Positions 37,077 through 45,533 of a DNA stretch of 64,000 bases are shown in pieces. Origin of the DNA: Dyadobacter fanqingshengii (GTDB taxonomy: Bacteria; Bacteroidota; Bacteroidia; Cytophagales; Spirosomataceae). Numbering within the stretch: position 1 is the stretch's first letter; every line of letters begins with the position of its first letter. The notes beneath the pieces were generated by a model. The model made no database searches. It was not told the origin of the DNA and saw nothing but the letters and a program-made list of their open reading frames with translations. The DNA is taken from the NCBI RefSeq assembly GCF_023822005.2, contig NZ_CP098806.1, positions 1,984,001 to 2,048,000 on the forward strand, read 5' to 3'. A program made the translations under genes and the position numbers.

Positions 37077-40000
37077 TTATAAGTTGTTCAGTTTCAACCA
37101 ATCAATGACAGCCAGATTGTAGCTGTTCAACGCATTGATATACTCGTTTTTAATCGTGATCGCCTGGTCGGCGACGATGGCCCATTGCAGAAAATCAATG
37201 TCCCCTTCCTGGAATTGCTGGTCGGCGGTGGCAATGATCACGTTGGCATTTTTTAGTCCCTGCCCTTCATAATATTGGAGGCTTTGCTGGTATTTTCTGA
37301 TCTGCTGGCTGGCATTATCGAGGTCATTCCGCACCTTTAAGCCGATCAGGTCCGACTGATTTTGGTTCCTTTCCCAATCGAGCTTTGCAGCGGCCACACG
37401 AGCATTTTGTGCTTTAAAAAACAACGGAATGCCAATGCCTGCGCTCACATAACCAAATCGTTTTCCAGCTCCATAAGTAAGCTCCTGACCTCCCACCATC
37501 TGCGGACCGATCAGCGTTTGATTGTTGTAGCCGACCGTAATGTCCGGCAGCAGTTTTGACTTTTCTGTTTGCCAGCGATATTGGGCAGCATCCTTCTGAT
37601 GGCGCGCCAGTTCCATTAACGGGAGTTCGCGGATGGCAGCAGAATCGGATGCGATCAGCGGATCATTTATTTTGGGCTGATCCGCCTTTGGTATGTAGGT
37701 TTTCGAATCCTGAACAAAAAAATTAAACTGCCTCACAGCGATTTCGAGGTCATTATTGATCAGGTTCAATTGATTGGTTATTTGCTGCCTGCGCGATTCT
37801 GCCGCCGTTTTTTCCAAAACATTGGCAGCTCCTTTTTCAAACCGGAGATTGGATTTAGTTTCAAATAACCGGTAAACACTGTCCGCATAAGTGAGCAACC
37901 GCTTTCGTTCGGTGAGGGAAATGTATTCGAAAAACAATTGACGCACATTGGCGCGGATTTCCTGTTCCGTAAGCCTCGTATTGGCCCTGGAAGCCAGGAA
38001 GTTCTCTTCCAGCAACTTCCGCTGATTGGCATAAACACTCGGGAAATTGAATGTCTGGCTGATCCCGATGCGGTTATCATTGTTAATGCTGTTCACTTTT
38101 CCATAATCCGCACTGATGTTCGTTTTGGCAATGTCGAACGAACTGGATTGCAGGCGCTCACTCGCTTTTTCACCCAGCCGGTCGCTTTTTGCCTGTAAGT
38201 TTTTTTCCAATGCAATTTTTACGGCGCTGTCCAGGTCAATGGGCGTTTGTGCGGTTTGAGAGAAACTGGAATGGCCAAAGAGCATTAGCAGCAATATTAG
38301 GACTGGTTGAAGTCCTTTGATTTTCACTTTTTTATCAAACAACAAATACAAACCCGGCAGCACAAAAAGCGTAAGTAATGTTGCGCTGATGAGTCCGCCG
38401 ATCACCACCGTCGCGAGTGGACGCTGCACTTCGGCACCTGCGCCATTGCTCAATGCCATGGGTAAAAAACCAAGCGAAGCCACAGCCGCCGTCATTAACA
38501 CAGGGCGCAGCCGGTTGCGCGTGCCGGTCATCACCACTTGCAATGCATCCTGGATCACGCCCTCTTTCCGGATTCTGTTGAACTCGGAAAGCAGCACAAT
38601 GCCATTGAGCACCGCCACGCCAAACAATGCAATGAAGCCAACACCTGCCGAAATGCTGAAAGGCATCCCGCGCAAAGCAAGCCCGAAGACACCTCCGATC
38701 GCAGAAAGCGGAATGGCTGTGTAGATCAGCAAGCCGTCTTTTACCGAAGAAAAAGCGAAATAGAGCATGATGAAAATCAATAGCAGTGCGATAGGAACGG
38801 CGATGATAAGCCGGGCTTTGGCTTGTTGTAAATTCTCGAAAGCCCCGCCATAAGTAATGCTATAACCAGCTTCAAACTTCATTTTCGCATCCACTTTCCC
38901 TTGCAGCTCCTCCACAATCGACTGCACATCCCGGCCCCGTACATTGAAACCAACAATAATGCGCCTTCGTGTATTTTCGCGCTGGATCTGGTTCGGACCT
39001 TCCACTTCCTGAATGCTGGCAACCTGATAAAGCGGGATTTGGATGCCTCCCGGTGTGGTAATAAGCAGGTTTTGAACATCATTGATATTTCTGCGACCTT
39101 CATTACCGACCCGCACGACGAGATCAAATTTCTTTTCACCTTCATAGATCTGTCCGGCGGCGGCTCCCGCGAAAGCGGCATTAATGGTGCGGTTCACGTC
39201 GTCAATGTTCATGCCGTATTTGGCAATTTCGTCTCGGTTAAATTCGATCACAACCTGTGGCATGCCGGTCACTTTTTCGATATACCAGTCCGCTGTCCCG
39301 TCAACGGTTTTAGAAATGCTTCCCAGTTGCTCGGCATAGGCGGCGAGCTTGTCGAGGTCTTCACCGAATATTTTGCAAACCACGTCCTGCTTGGCGCCGG
39401 TCATGAGCTCGTTGAAACGCATTTGCACGGGATATTGAAATCCGGTTGTGACGCCGGGCATTACTTCCTGTGCCGTGGCGGCCATTTTGCTGGCCAGATC
39501 CGGGAAGGTTTTAGCACTTTTCCACTCCGATTTGTCCTTTAACACAATAATCATATCACCGCCTTCAATCGGCATCGGATCGGTGGGGATTTCTGCGCTT
39601 CCGATGCGGGAGACTATTTTTTCGACCTCGGGATAATCGGCTTTCAGTTTCTCGGAAATGACTTTGAAGGCATCGATGGTTGTACTCAGGTTGGTCCCGA
39701 CGAGCAGCCGTGTTTCCGTTGCAAAATCGCCTTCTTCAAGTTGCGGGATAAATTCTCCGCCCATTTGCATAAATAAAAACACCGCGAAACCAAACAATGC
39801 AAATGCCGAAATCACAAGCGTTTTCTTGATCCTTAATGCGCCGGTTAACAGCCGGGCGTAACCATTTTCAAGGCGCGTCATCATGCGGTCGGAGAAGTTA
39901 GGTTTATGAACAATTTTCTTGCTGATCAACAATGCGCTGATCATGGGAATGTAGGTCAACGATAAAATGAATGCGCCCATCACCGCAAACGCAACAGTCT

Positions 40001-41438
40001 GTGCCATAGGCTTGAACATCTTTCCTTCAATTCCGGAAAGGGAGAGAATGGGCAAGTAAACGATCAGAATGATGATCTGGCCAAAAACCGCAGCATTCAT
40101 CATCCGCGAGGCCGAACCGGTCACTTCTTCATCCATTTCAGCTTGGGAAACCCGTTCTACATTCACATATTTTTTGGAAAAATGCATGTGATGCAAAATG
40201 GCCTCAACAATGATCACCGCGCCATCCACGATCAGCCCGAAATCCAGCGCACCCAGGCTCATCAGATTGCCGCTCACGCCGAAGAAATTCATCATGGTGA
40301 TGGCAAAAAGCATGGATAACGGGATCACCGACGCCACAATGAGTCCGGCGCGCAGGTTTCCCAGGAACAGGACCAGTATCAAAACCACAATCAATGCGCC
40401 TTCCAAAAGATTGTGTTCAACTGTCCCGATGGCATTATCAACCATTTTGGTACGATCCAGAAATGGCTCGATTTCCATTCCCTCAGGCAATGTTTTTTGA
40501 ATTTCGGCCACGCGTAACTTCACGTTTTTGATCACTTCGGAAGAATTCCCGCCTTTCAGCATCATTACAATCCCGCCCGAAAGCTCGCCCTTGCCTGCCA
40601 TTGTGAGCGCACCATAACGGATCGCCGAACCCAGCCGCACCTCCGCCACATGACTGATCAGCACCGGCGCTCCGTTGCTATTATTTTTCACCACAATCTT
40701 GCGAATGTCGTCCATCGAACCTGCAAGTCCGACACTGCGTATGTACATCACAGTTGGACCCTTCTCTATATACGCACCGCCTGTATTCTGGTTGTTTCGG
40801 CTCAATGCGGTGAACACATCACTGATCGAAAGGTTAAGTGCTTTCAAGTTTGCCGGGATCACGGCTACTTCATATTGTTTGAGCTCGCCGCCAAAAGTGG
40901 AAACGTCCGCAACGCCCGGCGTGCCCAGCAGCTGCCTCCGCACAATCCAGTCCTGTGTCGTGCGGAGGTCGGCCAGGGAATACTTTTTCTCGAACCCGTC
41001 TTTCGGTTTCAGTACATATTGATAAATTTCCCCAAGCCCGGTTGTTGCGGGTGCGAGCTGCGGCGTATTGGCATCCTCGGTTATTTCAACTTGCGAAAGC
41101 CTTTCCGTAACCTGCTGCCGGGCCCAGTACACATCGGATGCGTCATCAAAAACGATGGTGATGAGCGAAAGCCCGAAACGGGACATGCTGCGACTCTCTT
41201 TCAGGCCGGGAATATTGCTAATGGCCTGTTCGATGGGAAAAGTAATCAGGCGCTCCACATCTTCGGCGCCCAGTGACGGCGCGGTGGTGATCACCTGCAC
41301 CTGGTTATTGGTAATGTCGGGAACGGCATCTATAGGTAATTGGGTCACTTCATATGTGCCGTAGATCACCCACAGCAGCATGAATATCCCGATTACCAGT
41401 TTGTTCTTCACAGAGAACCGGATAATTTTATTCAGCAT
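37077..41438 (-). CDS. Heavy-metal RND pump (CusA/CzcA type) fused to a TolC-like domain
   Basis: At 1453 residues this is about 400 longer than a plain CzcA/CusA pump. Residues 1-1035 are a full HME-RND permease: N-terminal helix, periplasmic PN/PC domains, and the heavy-metal signature DFGLIVDGAVIIVE with Asp399, Asp405 and Glu412 in TM4. A hydrophobic joint near 1040-1062 (LQPVLILLLMLFGHSSFSQ) looks like a signal peptide. Residues about 1065-1453 form a TolC/CzcC outer-membrane channel (LDSAVKIALEKNLQAKSDR, LLPDITVGYN, repeated coiled coils). Fusions of this kind occur in Bacteroidota. Together with the adaptor downstream, one operon supplies all three parts of an export system. Confidence 0.93.
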   Translation of the reverse strand: MLNKIIRFSVKNKLVIGIFMLLWVIYGTYEVTQLPIDAVPDITNNQVQVITTAPSLGAEDVERLITFPIEQAISNIPGLKESRSMSRFGLSLITIVFDDASDVYWARQQVTERLSQVEITEDANTPQLAPATTGLGEIYQYVLKPKDGFEKKYSLADLRTTQDWIVRRQLLGTPGVADVSTFGGELKQYEVAVIPANLKALNLSISDVFTALSRNNQNTGGAYIEKGPTVMYIRSVGLAGSMDDIRKIVVKNNSNGAPVLISHVAEVRLGSAIRYGALTMAGKGELSGGIVMMLKGGNSSEVIKNVKLRVAEIQKTLPEGMEIEPFLDRTKMVDNAIGTVEHNLLEGALIVVLILVLFLGNLRAGLIVASVIPLSMLFAITMMNFFGVSGNLMSLGALDFGLIVDGAVIIVEAILHHMHFSKKYVNVERVSQAEMDEEVTGSASRMMNAAVFGQIIILIVYLPILSLSGIEGKMFKPMAQTVAFAVMGAFILSLTYIPMISALLISKKIVHKPNFSDRMMTRLENGYARLLTGALRIKKTLVISAFALFGFAVFLFMQMGGEFIPQLEEGDFATETRLLVGTNLSTTIDAFKVISEKLKADYPEVEKIVSRIGSAEIPTDPMPIEGGDMIIVLKDKSEWKSAKTFPDLASKMAATAQEVMPGVTTGFQYPVQMRFNELMTGAKQDVVCKIFGEDLDKLAAYAEQLGSISKTVDGTADWYIEKVTGMPQVVIEFNRDEIAKYGMNIDDVNRTINAAFAGAAAGQIYEGEKKFDLVVRVGNEGRRNINDVQNLLITTPGGIQIPLYQVASIQEVEGPNQIQRENTRRRIIVGFNVRGRDVQSIVEELQGKVDAKMKFEAGYSITYGGAFENLQQAKARLIIAVPIALLLIFIMLYFAFSSVKDGLLIYTAIPLSAIGGVFGLALRGMPFSISAGVGFIALFGVAVLNGIVLLSEFNRIRKEGVIQDALQVVMTGTRNRLRPVLMTAAVASLGFLPMALSNGAGAEVQRPLATVVIGGLISATLLTLFVLPGLYLLFDKKVKIKGLQPVLILLLMLFGHSSFSQTAQTPIDLDSAVKIALEKNLQAKSDRLGEKASERLQSSSFDIAKTNISADYGKVNSINNDNRIGISQTFNFPSVYANQRKLLEENFLASRANTRLTEQEIRANVRQLFFEYISLTERKRLLTYADSVYRLFETKSNLRFEKGAANVLEKTAAESRRQQITNQLNLINNDLEIAVRQFNFFVQDSKTYIPKADQPKINDPLIASDSAAIRELPLMELARHQKDAAQYRWQTEKSKLLPDITVGYNNQTLIGPQMVGGQELTYGAGKRFGYVSAGIGIPLFFKAQNARVAAAKLDWERNQNQSDLIGLKVRNDLDNASQQIRKYQQSLQYYEGQGLKNANVIIATADQQFQEGDIDFLQWAIVADQAITIKNEYINALNSYNLAVIDWLKLNNL

Positions 41439-41534
41439 ATCGAATCATAATAAATATATAGCAAATGAGGCCATATGCGCCCTATGGAGCACAAACGGTG
41501 TTCAGGATCAGCAATCCGTCACATTGATATATAT

Positions 41535-41915
41535 TTAAACTCGGGGCGGGCGGAAAAGAGAACCCAGCGTTGTACTATACGCAACCTGAGGCTGGTCGGG
41601 GCCGTAATCGGCTTTGATAATGGGTTGTGAATTGTGCATGAATGTGAATCGTTCCGGATGGGCGACGAAGAAGAAATTGACGTGATGCATTTCAATTTTC
41701 TTGAAAGGCAGCTGCATATCTTTTTCGTCATCATTGTCGTCCAGATCTTCACCCCAGTAATGCATGGAAAGGAAGTCGACAAAGCTCACATTCTGATCCA
41801 AAGATTGATGTTCAAGAAAATGCTTAATCAGCGACGGCGCTTTCATGACCTGATACAAAGATGTTGTATCAAGAATGACAATCGCCAGGAGCATATTTCG
41901 GATAAACCTTTTCAC
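41535..41915 (-). CDS. Small hypothetical protein upstream of the RND pump
   Basis: A 126-residue protein starting with GTG at 41915, with a basic N-terminus and hydrophobic stretch (MLLAIVILDTTSLYQV), an acidic patch (EDLDDNDDEKDMQLPFK) and a His-containing middle (KIEMHHVNFFFVAHPERF). I recall similar short proteins beside metal RND pumps in Bacteroidota, but I cannot name the family. It lies 96 bp upstream of the pump and on the same strand, so cotranscription is plausible. The acidic and His residues could bind metal; that is speculation. Confidence 0.7.
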   Translation of the reverse strand: MKRFIRNMLLAIVILDTTSLYQVMKAPSLIKHFLEHQSLDQNVSFVDFLSMHYWGEDLDDNDDEKDMQLPFKKIEMHHVNFFFVAHPERFTFMHNSQPIIKADYGPDQPQVAYSTTLGSLFRPPRV

Positions 41916-41962
41916 GGCCTAAAACTAACCCCCGACGACTGTATTCACAAGGAAAATGATTT

Positions 41963-43522
41963 TTATTGCGCTAGCCGGCCCACAATCGTTACAATGCTCT
42001 TTGCCTCCACGGTCACCGGACTTCCCGCATGAACGGGGCTTAATTCGAGGTCTGAGGTGGCCGAGGTTTTATAGATTTTCATGTTTGAAAGCTTGTAACC
42101 TGGCAAATCAAGCGCAATGTCGGCTGCTTTTTGCTGATCATTGATGATGACGGTTACGAGCTGGTTGTCGGTATTTTTATAGGAAGAAATCAATAAACCC
42201 TCGCTGGCTGAGGATGCAGAAACTTCGGTCCTGACTGCTCCCGGACGGACGAAGCGGCTGTAATTACCGAATGCCCACAGCATTTTGGAAGATTGATAGC
42301 TGCCGTCCGTTTTGTTTTTGTCAATATAAATAAGGCCGTCTTTGTAGTTATAAGGCGAAATGGCTATCCACCAGTGCCAAGCGGAAGCGCTGGCATTGAC
42401 GAGATCATTGTGGATCACTTTGGCAATGTAAATGCCTGCTCCAATCCCCAGATCGCGGCCGCTCCCATTGATCTCTCCTTCATTATCCCCTAAAATGCAA
42501 TATTCCGACATCCAGTATTTCAGCCCCGGCGTGGTTTGCAATGCCTTGGCAATTTCCTGTCTTTTTGAAGCAGCCTTGCTGTAAGGCGAAGTGGTGAAAT
42601 AGCTGTGACCGGAAATGGTTTGGGTTAAGTTAGGCAGGTTACCAATGTAATCGGGTGATGTTTTATCAAAAAATGCATAGATCTGGTTGCCTCTGCCCTG
42701 TTTATTGAATTCCGAATAGAGATAATCGATCTGTCCGGCTTCGGCAATGTCGATTTTTGTAGGTAATTTATTTTTGATCAATGATGCGCTCAGCGATTTT
42801 GCAATGCCTGCGATTTCGTTGTTGAAGAACGGTGTGCCTTCCTGCCCGCCATCGCTCCAGTCCCACTGCGGCTCGTTCACAGGGCTAATGTGGTTGAACG
42901 TAATCCCCGTCTTTTCGCGAACGCCGCTGACAACATTGGCCATAAAATTACCGAACTTATCAAAATGCTCAGCCGTTAAATTGGGCTTGCCGCCATTGGC
43001 ATAACCCTTTTTATTCACCGTATACTGCACCGGCGGACTGTTTGGAAACGCAAGAAATTCACTCACACCGCGCTCTTTCGCAGCTTTCAGAAACCAGATC
43101 TGCCCGGCTTGCTTATTCCAGTTATAAGTGCCATCATTATTCAAAAACGACTCAGCACGCCGCCATACATCCTTGATCCCGCTGGCATCGCCCTGCTCAG
43201 CCGTTCCCGCGCCAATGTTGAAACGCCATAACGACAACCCAATGCCTTTCGGCTTCCCATTCCCCAGCGTATCGCTGCTGAAAAGCAAATCCGCAATCCC
43301 GTTCCTCTTAACATCCGGCCAGTTACCCACAAACTGGCACGACCAGGCGTCGGAGGCTCCGAAATGTTCGATAGTTTGGAAGGTTTTAGCGGGGTTAATG
43401 GTGATGGTTATAGGCTCCGCTTTGCCGCCAGGCCCGTTGACAGTGCCCGGCGTTGCTGAGGAGCAGGATGTTAGGGTTAATGCAAAGAGAAGGGTTGATA
43501 GGAGTTGTTTGGTTGGATTCAA
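41963..43522 (-). CDS. Glycoside hydrolase family 30 lipoprotein
   Basis: A 519-residue surface or periplasmic enzyme with lipobox TLTSC (Cys20). The GH30 (beta/alpha)8 barrel shows FGASDAWSCQFVG near 54, acid/base Glu217 in HISPVNEPQWDW, and nucleophile Glu340 in KYWMSEYCILGD. The C-terminal beta-sandwich typical of the family follows (VTVIINDQQKAADIAL). GH30 includes xylanases, glucosidases and endo-beta-1,6-galactanases; the NEPQWDW context reminds me of the galactanase-type subfamily, which would suit arabinogalactan, but this is not certain. It starts at TTG 43522; no in-frame ATG would preserve the lipobox. It is the third gene of the HTCS-linked SusC/SusD locus. Confidence 0.87.
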   Translation of the reverse strand: MNPTKQLLSTLLFALTLTSCSSATPGTVNGPGGKAEPITITINPAKTFQTIEHFGASDAWSCQFVGNWPDVKRNGIADLLFSSDTLGNGKPKGIGLSLWRFNIGAGTAEQGDASGIKDVWRRAESFLNNDGTYNWNKQAGQIWFLKAAKERGVSEFLAFPNSPPVQYTVNKKGYANGGKPNLTAEHFDKFGNFMANVVSGVREKTGITFNHISPVNEPQWDWSDGGQEGTPFFNNEIAGIAKSLSASLIKNKLPTKIDIAEAGQIDYLYSEFNKQGRGNQIYAFFDKTSPDYIGNLPNLTQTISGHSYFTTSPYSKAASKRQEIAKALQTTPGLKYWMSEYCILGDNEGEINGSGRDLGIGAGIYIAKVIHNDLVNASASAWHWWIAISPYNYKDGLIYIDKNKTDGSYQSSKMLWAFGNYSRFVRPGAVRTEVSASSASEGLLISSYKNTDNQLVTVIINDQQKAADIALDLPGYKLSNMKIYKTSATSDLELSPVHAGSPVTVEAKSIVTIVGRLAQ

Positions 43523-43570
43523 GGTTTTGTTGGTTTTTGGTTTGGTTAGGTGGTGAATGACGTTGTGGTT

Positions 43571-43835
43571 GCCCTTCGACCGCCCGGCGGCCCGGTCCGC
43601 TCAGGGTGACAGGTCAAAGGGACATGGTGCTAGCTGGTGGCTTGGTGGATGCCCTTCGGCTCCGCTCAGGGTGACAAGGCGGCCTGCTTGTCACCCTGAG
43701 CGGAGCCGAAGGGCATCCACTAAGTCGCTGGCAAGCACAACCCCAAAGGCGGTCGAAGGGCTAGCACTAAGACGCAGCTAGCACAACGCCCTTATTCAGC
43801 CGAAGCGTTAATCCGACGTAGCGGCTAGCACTACG
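43571..43835. repeat. Cluster of palindromic intergenic repeats between susD and GH30
   Basis: The 313-bp gap (43523-43835) has no gene. Its core is a 34-bp perfect inverted repeat, arms 43645-43678 and 43687-43720, with an 8-bp loop; the arm contains GCTCAGGGTGAC. A related arm occurs at 43571-43612 with an inserted GC-rich block, and a GGTCGAAGGGCTAGCAC block at 43751-43767. GCTAGC occurs four times (near 43629, 43760, 43777 and 43824). Such elements resemble REP/BIME-type intergenic repeats. A shorter related copy is at 21036-21067. Confidence 0.8.
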
Positions 43836-45521
43836 TTAATACCCCGGGTTTTGTTCCAGCTTGTTGTTCGAAGCCTGGATCTCGGCCCTTGGGATTGGCA
43901 GCCAGTATTGCTTATCGGTGAATGCTTTTCCGGTTAGGGCTTCCTTTACTTTGTAAGTAAATGCATTGCCGCTTTTACCGATCTCGATGCCGTTTGCCGG
44001 TGCATTCTCGGTTACGTTGGCGATTTTCCAGCGGCGGACGTCGTAGAAGCGGTGCTCCTCGAAGGCCAGCTCGATGCGGCGCTCGTTGCGGATTTTTTCA
44101 CGCATTTGGGCTTGGGTTAACCCCGCTTTTAAAACCGGCATCATTACGCCCGGACGTCGCCTTACCGCATTGATCGCCGCGTAAACAGATGCGTCGGGTC
44201 CTACGGCTTCGTTTTGTGCTTCTGCGTAGCTGAGCAATATTTCGGCGTAACGGAAATAGATCCAGGTTTGTGTTCCTGCAACGTCCCACGGGTTATCGAT
44301 CGGCAGGGCATCATTCATGAATTTTTTCAGGTAATAACCTGTCTTGGAAGTGTTCCAGTTGGACGGGCCGTCTTTGCTGTCCTTGCCACCGGGTGTGAAT
44401 GTTTGAATGGTGCTTCCCCGGTAAGTCGCTCCGTTGTAAAGGACTGTTTCATAAAAACGCGGGTCGCGGCCTTTGTACGGATCTTGCGGATTGTAGCTGG
44501 TCCCGGTTTCTGTGATCTTTGTGCCGTCCATCATTTCGTAATCGTTTACCAGATTTTGCACCGGCACATTACCGCCCCAGGCATTGTAGCTGTTTGGGCC
44601 GTTGGCTATTTCCAGGCACACATGGCGCGCTCCCTGCGCATAAAGACGGCCAAAAATGATTTCTGAATGGTCACTCACTGTGAAAATTTTGCCATAACCG
44701 CCTGTATACAAGCTGTATTTATTCAAATCCATCACGGCTTTGGAAGCCGCAGCAGCTTGCGCCCAGGTTGCCGCATTGTACAATGGGCTCGCACCGTAAA
44801 GCAACAATCTCGCTTTCAATGCCATAGCAGCACCTTTGGTGGCGCGACCCAATTTCCAGGAACCGTTGTCATTGTCTTTTGGCAAAAGTGCACTTGCTTC
44901 GTCCAGCTGCGCAACTACATATTCAATGCCCGCTTTGATTTCCGAACGGTTAAAAAGATCCTGACTTGTGAGATCGTCTCCCAACTCGTATACTTTATCA
45001 CCGAGCAACACCACTTTACCATAATTACGGATCAGGTCGTGATAGCGGAATGCGCGCAAGAATTGCAGCTCACCTTTCAGTCTGTCTTTTTTCCCCTGGC
45101 TCATTGGAACTTTGTCCACATTGGCCAGCGCGTAGTTGATCTCACGGATGCTTCTGTAACTTCTGCCCCATAGCGTTCCTGCGATCCCTGTGTTTTCAGG
45201 AGCAAGCTGTCCGCGCTGGATCACCCAGGTGTTGTCATCGTTATTGTAAATGGATTCGTCCGTCAGCGACGACCACATGGCATATTCAAAACCACGTCCG
45301 AAGCCAGGCAATGTGCCTTCGGCTTCTTTGTCGGTGAGGCGCGTGCCCATGTAGCGGTTGATGACAAAGGATTCGAAAAGAACCGAGTCGGATAAAATGG
45401 ATGCATCGGAAACACGGTCGGTAGGCACCACATCCAGAAAATTCTCCTGGCAAGCAACAACCGCGAGCCCGAAAGCTCCGCAAACGGCCGTGATGATTAT
45501 ATTTTTTATTTGCTTTATCAT
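43836..45521 (-). CDS. SusD/RagB-family outer-membrane lipoprotein of the GH30 locus
   Basis: From the ATG at 45521 the protein has 561 residues with lipobox LAVVAC (Cys24). SusD features include FLRAFRYHDLIRNYGKVVLLG, YFRYAEILLSYAEAQNEAVG, INAVRRRPGVMMPVL, RNERRIELAFEEHRFYDVRRW and the ending YWLPIPRAEIQASNNKLEQNPGY split as WLPIPR and NPGY. The frame can be extended to a TTG at 45533 that touches the susC stop, but the ATG gives a proper signal. Next to susC (45534) and GH30, it probably binds the glycan that the GH30 enzyme cuts. Confidence 0.93.
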   Translation of the reverse strand: MIKQIKNIIITAVCGAFGLAVVACQENFLDVVPTDRVSDASILSDSVLFESFVINRYMGTRLTDKEAEGTLPGFGRGFEYAMWSSLTDESIYNNDDNTWVIQRGQLAPENTGIAGTLWGRSYRSIREINYALANVDKVPMSQGKKDRLKGELQFLRAFRYHDLIRNYGKVVLLGDKVYELGDDLTSQDLFNRSEIKAGIEYVVAQLDEASALLPKDNDNGSWKLGRATKGAAMALKARLLLYGASPLYNAATWAQAAAASKAVMDLNKYSLYTGGYGKIFTVSDHSEIIFGRLYAQGARHVCLEIANGPNSYNAWGGNVPVQNLVNDYEMMDGTKITETGTSYNPQDPYKGRDPRFYETVLYNGATYRGSTIQTFTPGGKDSKDGPSNWNTSKTGYYLKKFMNDALPIDNPWDVAGTQTWIYFRYAEILLSYAEAQNEAVGPDASVYAAINAVRRRPGVMMPVLKAGLTQAQMREKIRNERRIELAFEEHRFYDVRRWKIANVTENAPANGIEIGKSGNAFTYKVKEALTGKAFTDKQYWLPIPRAEIQASNNKLEQNPGY

Positions 45522-45533
45522 TTCAATATTCAA

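Noticed and set aside
43645..43720. 34-bp inverted repeat as a terminator or an IS end
   Set aside because: There is no T-run, no transposase and no target duplication; a REP-like intergenic repeat fits better.
43557..43781. Plus-strand open frame of 74 codons in the repeat cluster
   Set aside because: It is made of the palindromic repeats, is rich in Arg and Ser of low complexity, and has no recognisable protein pattern.
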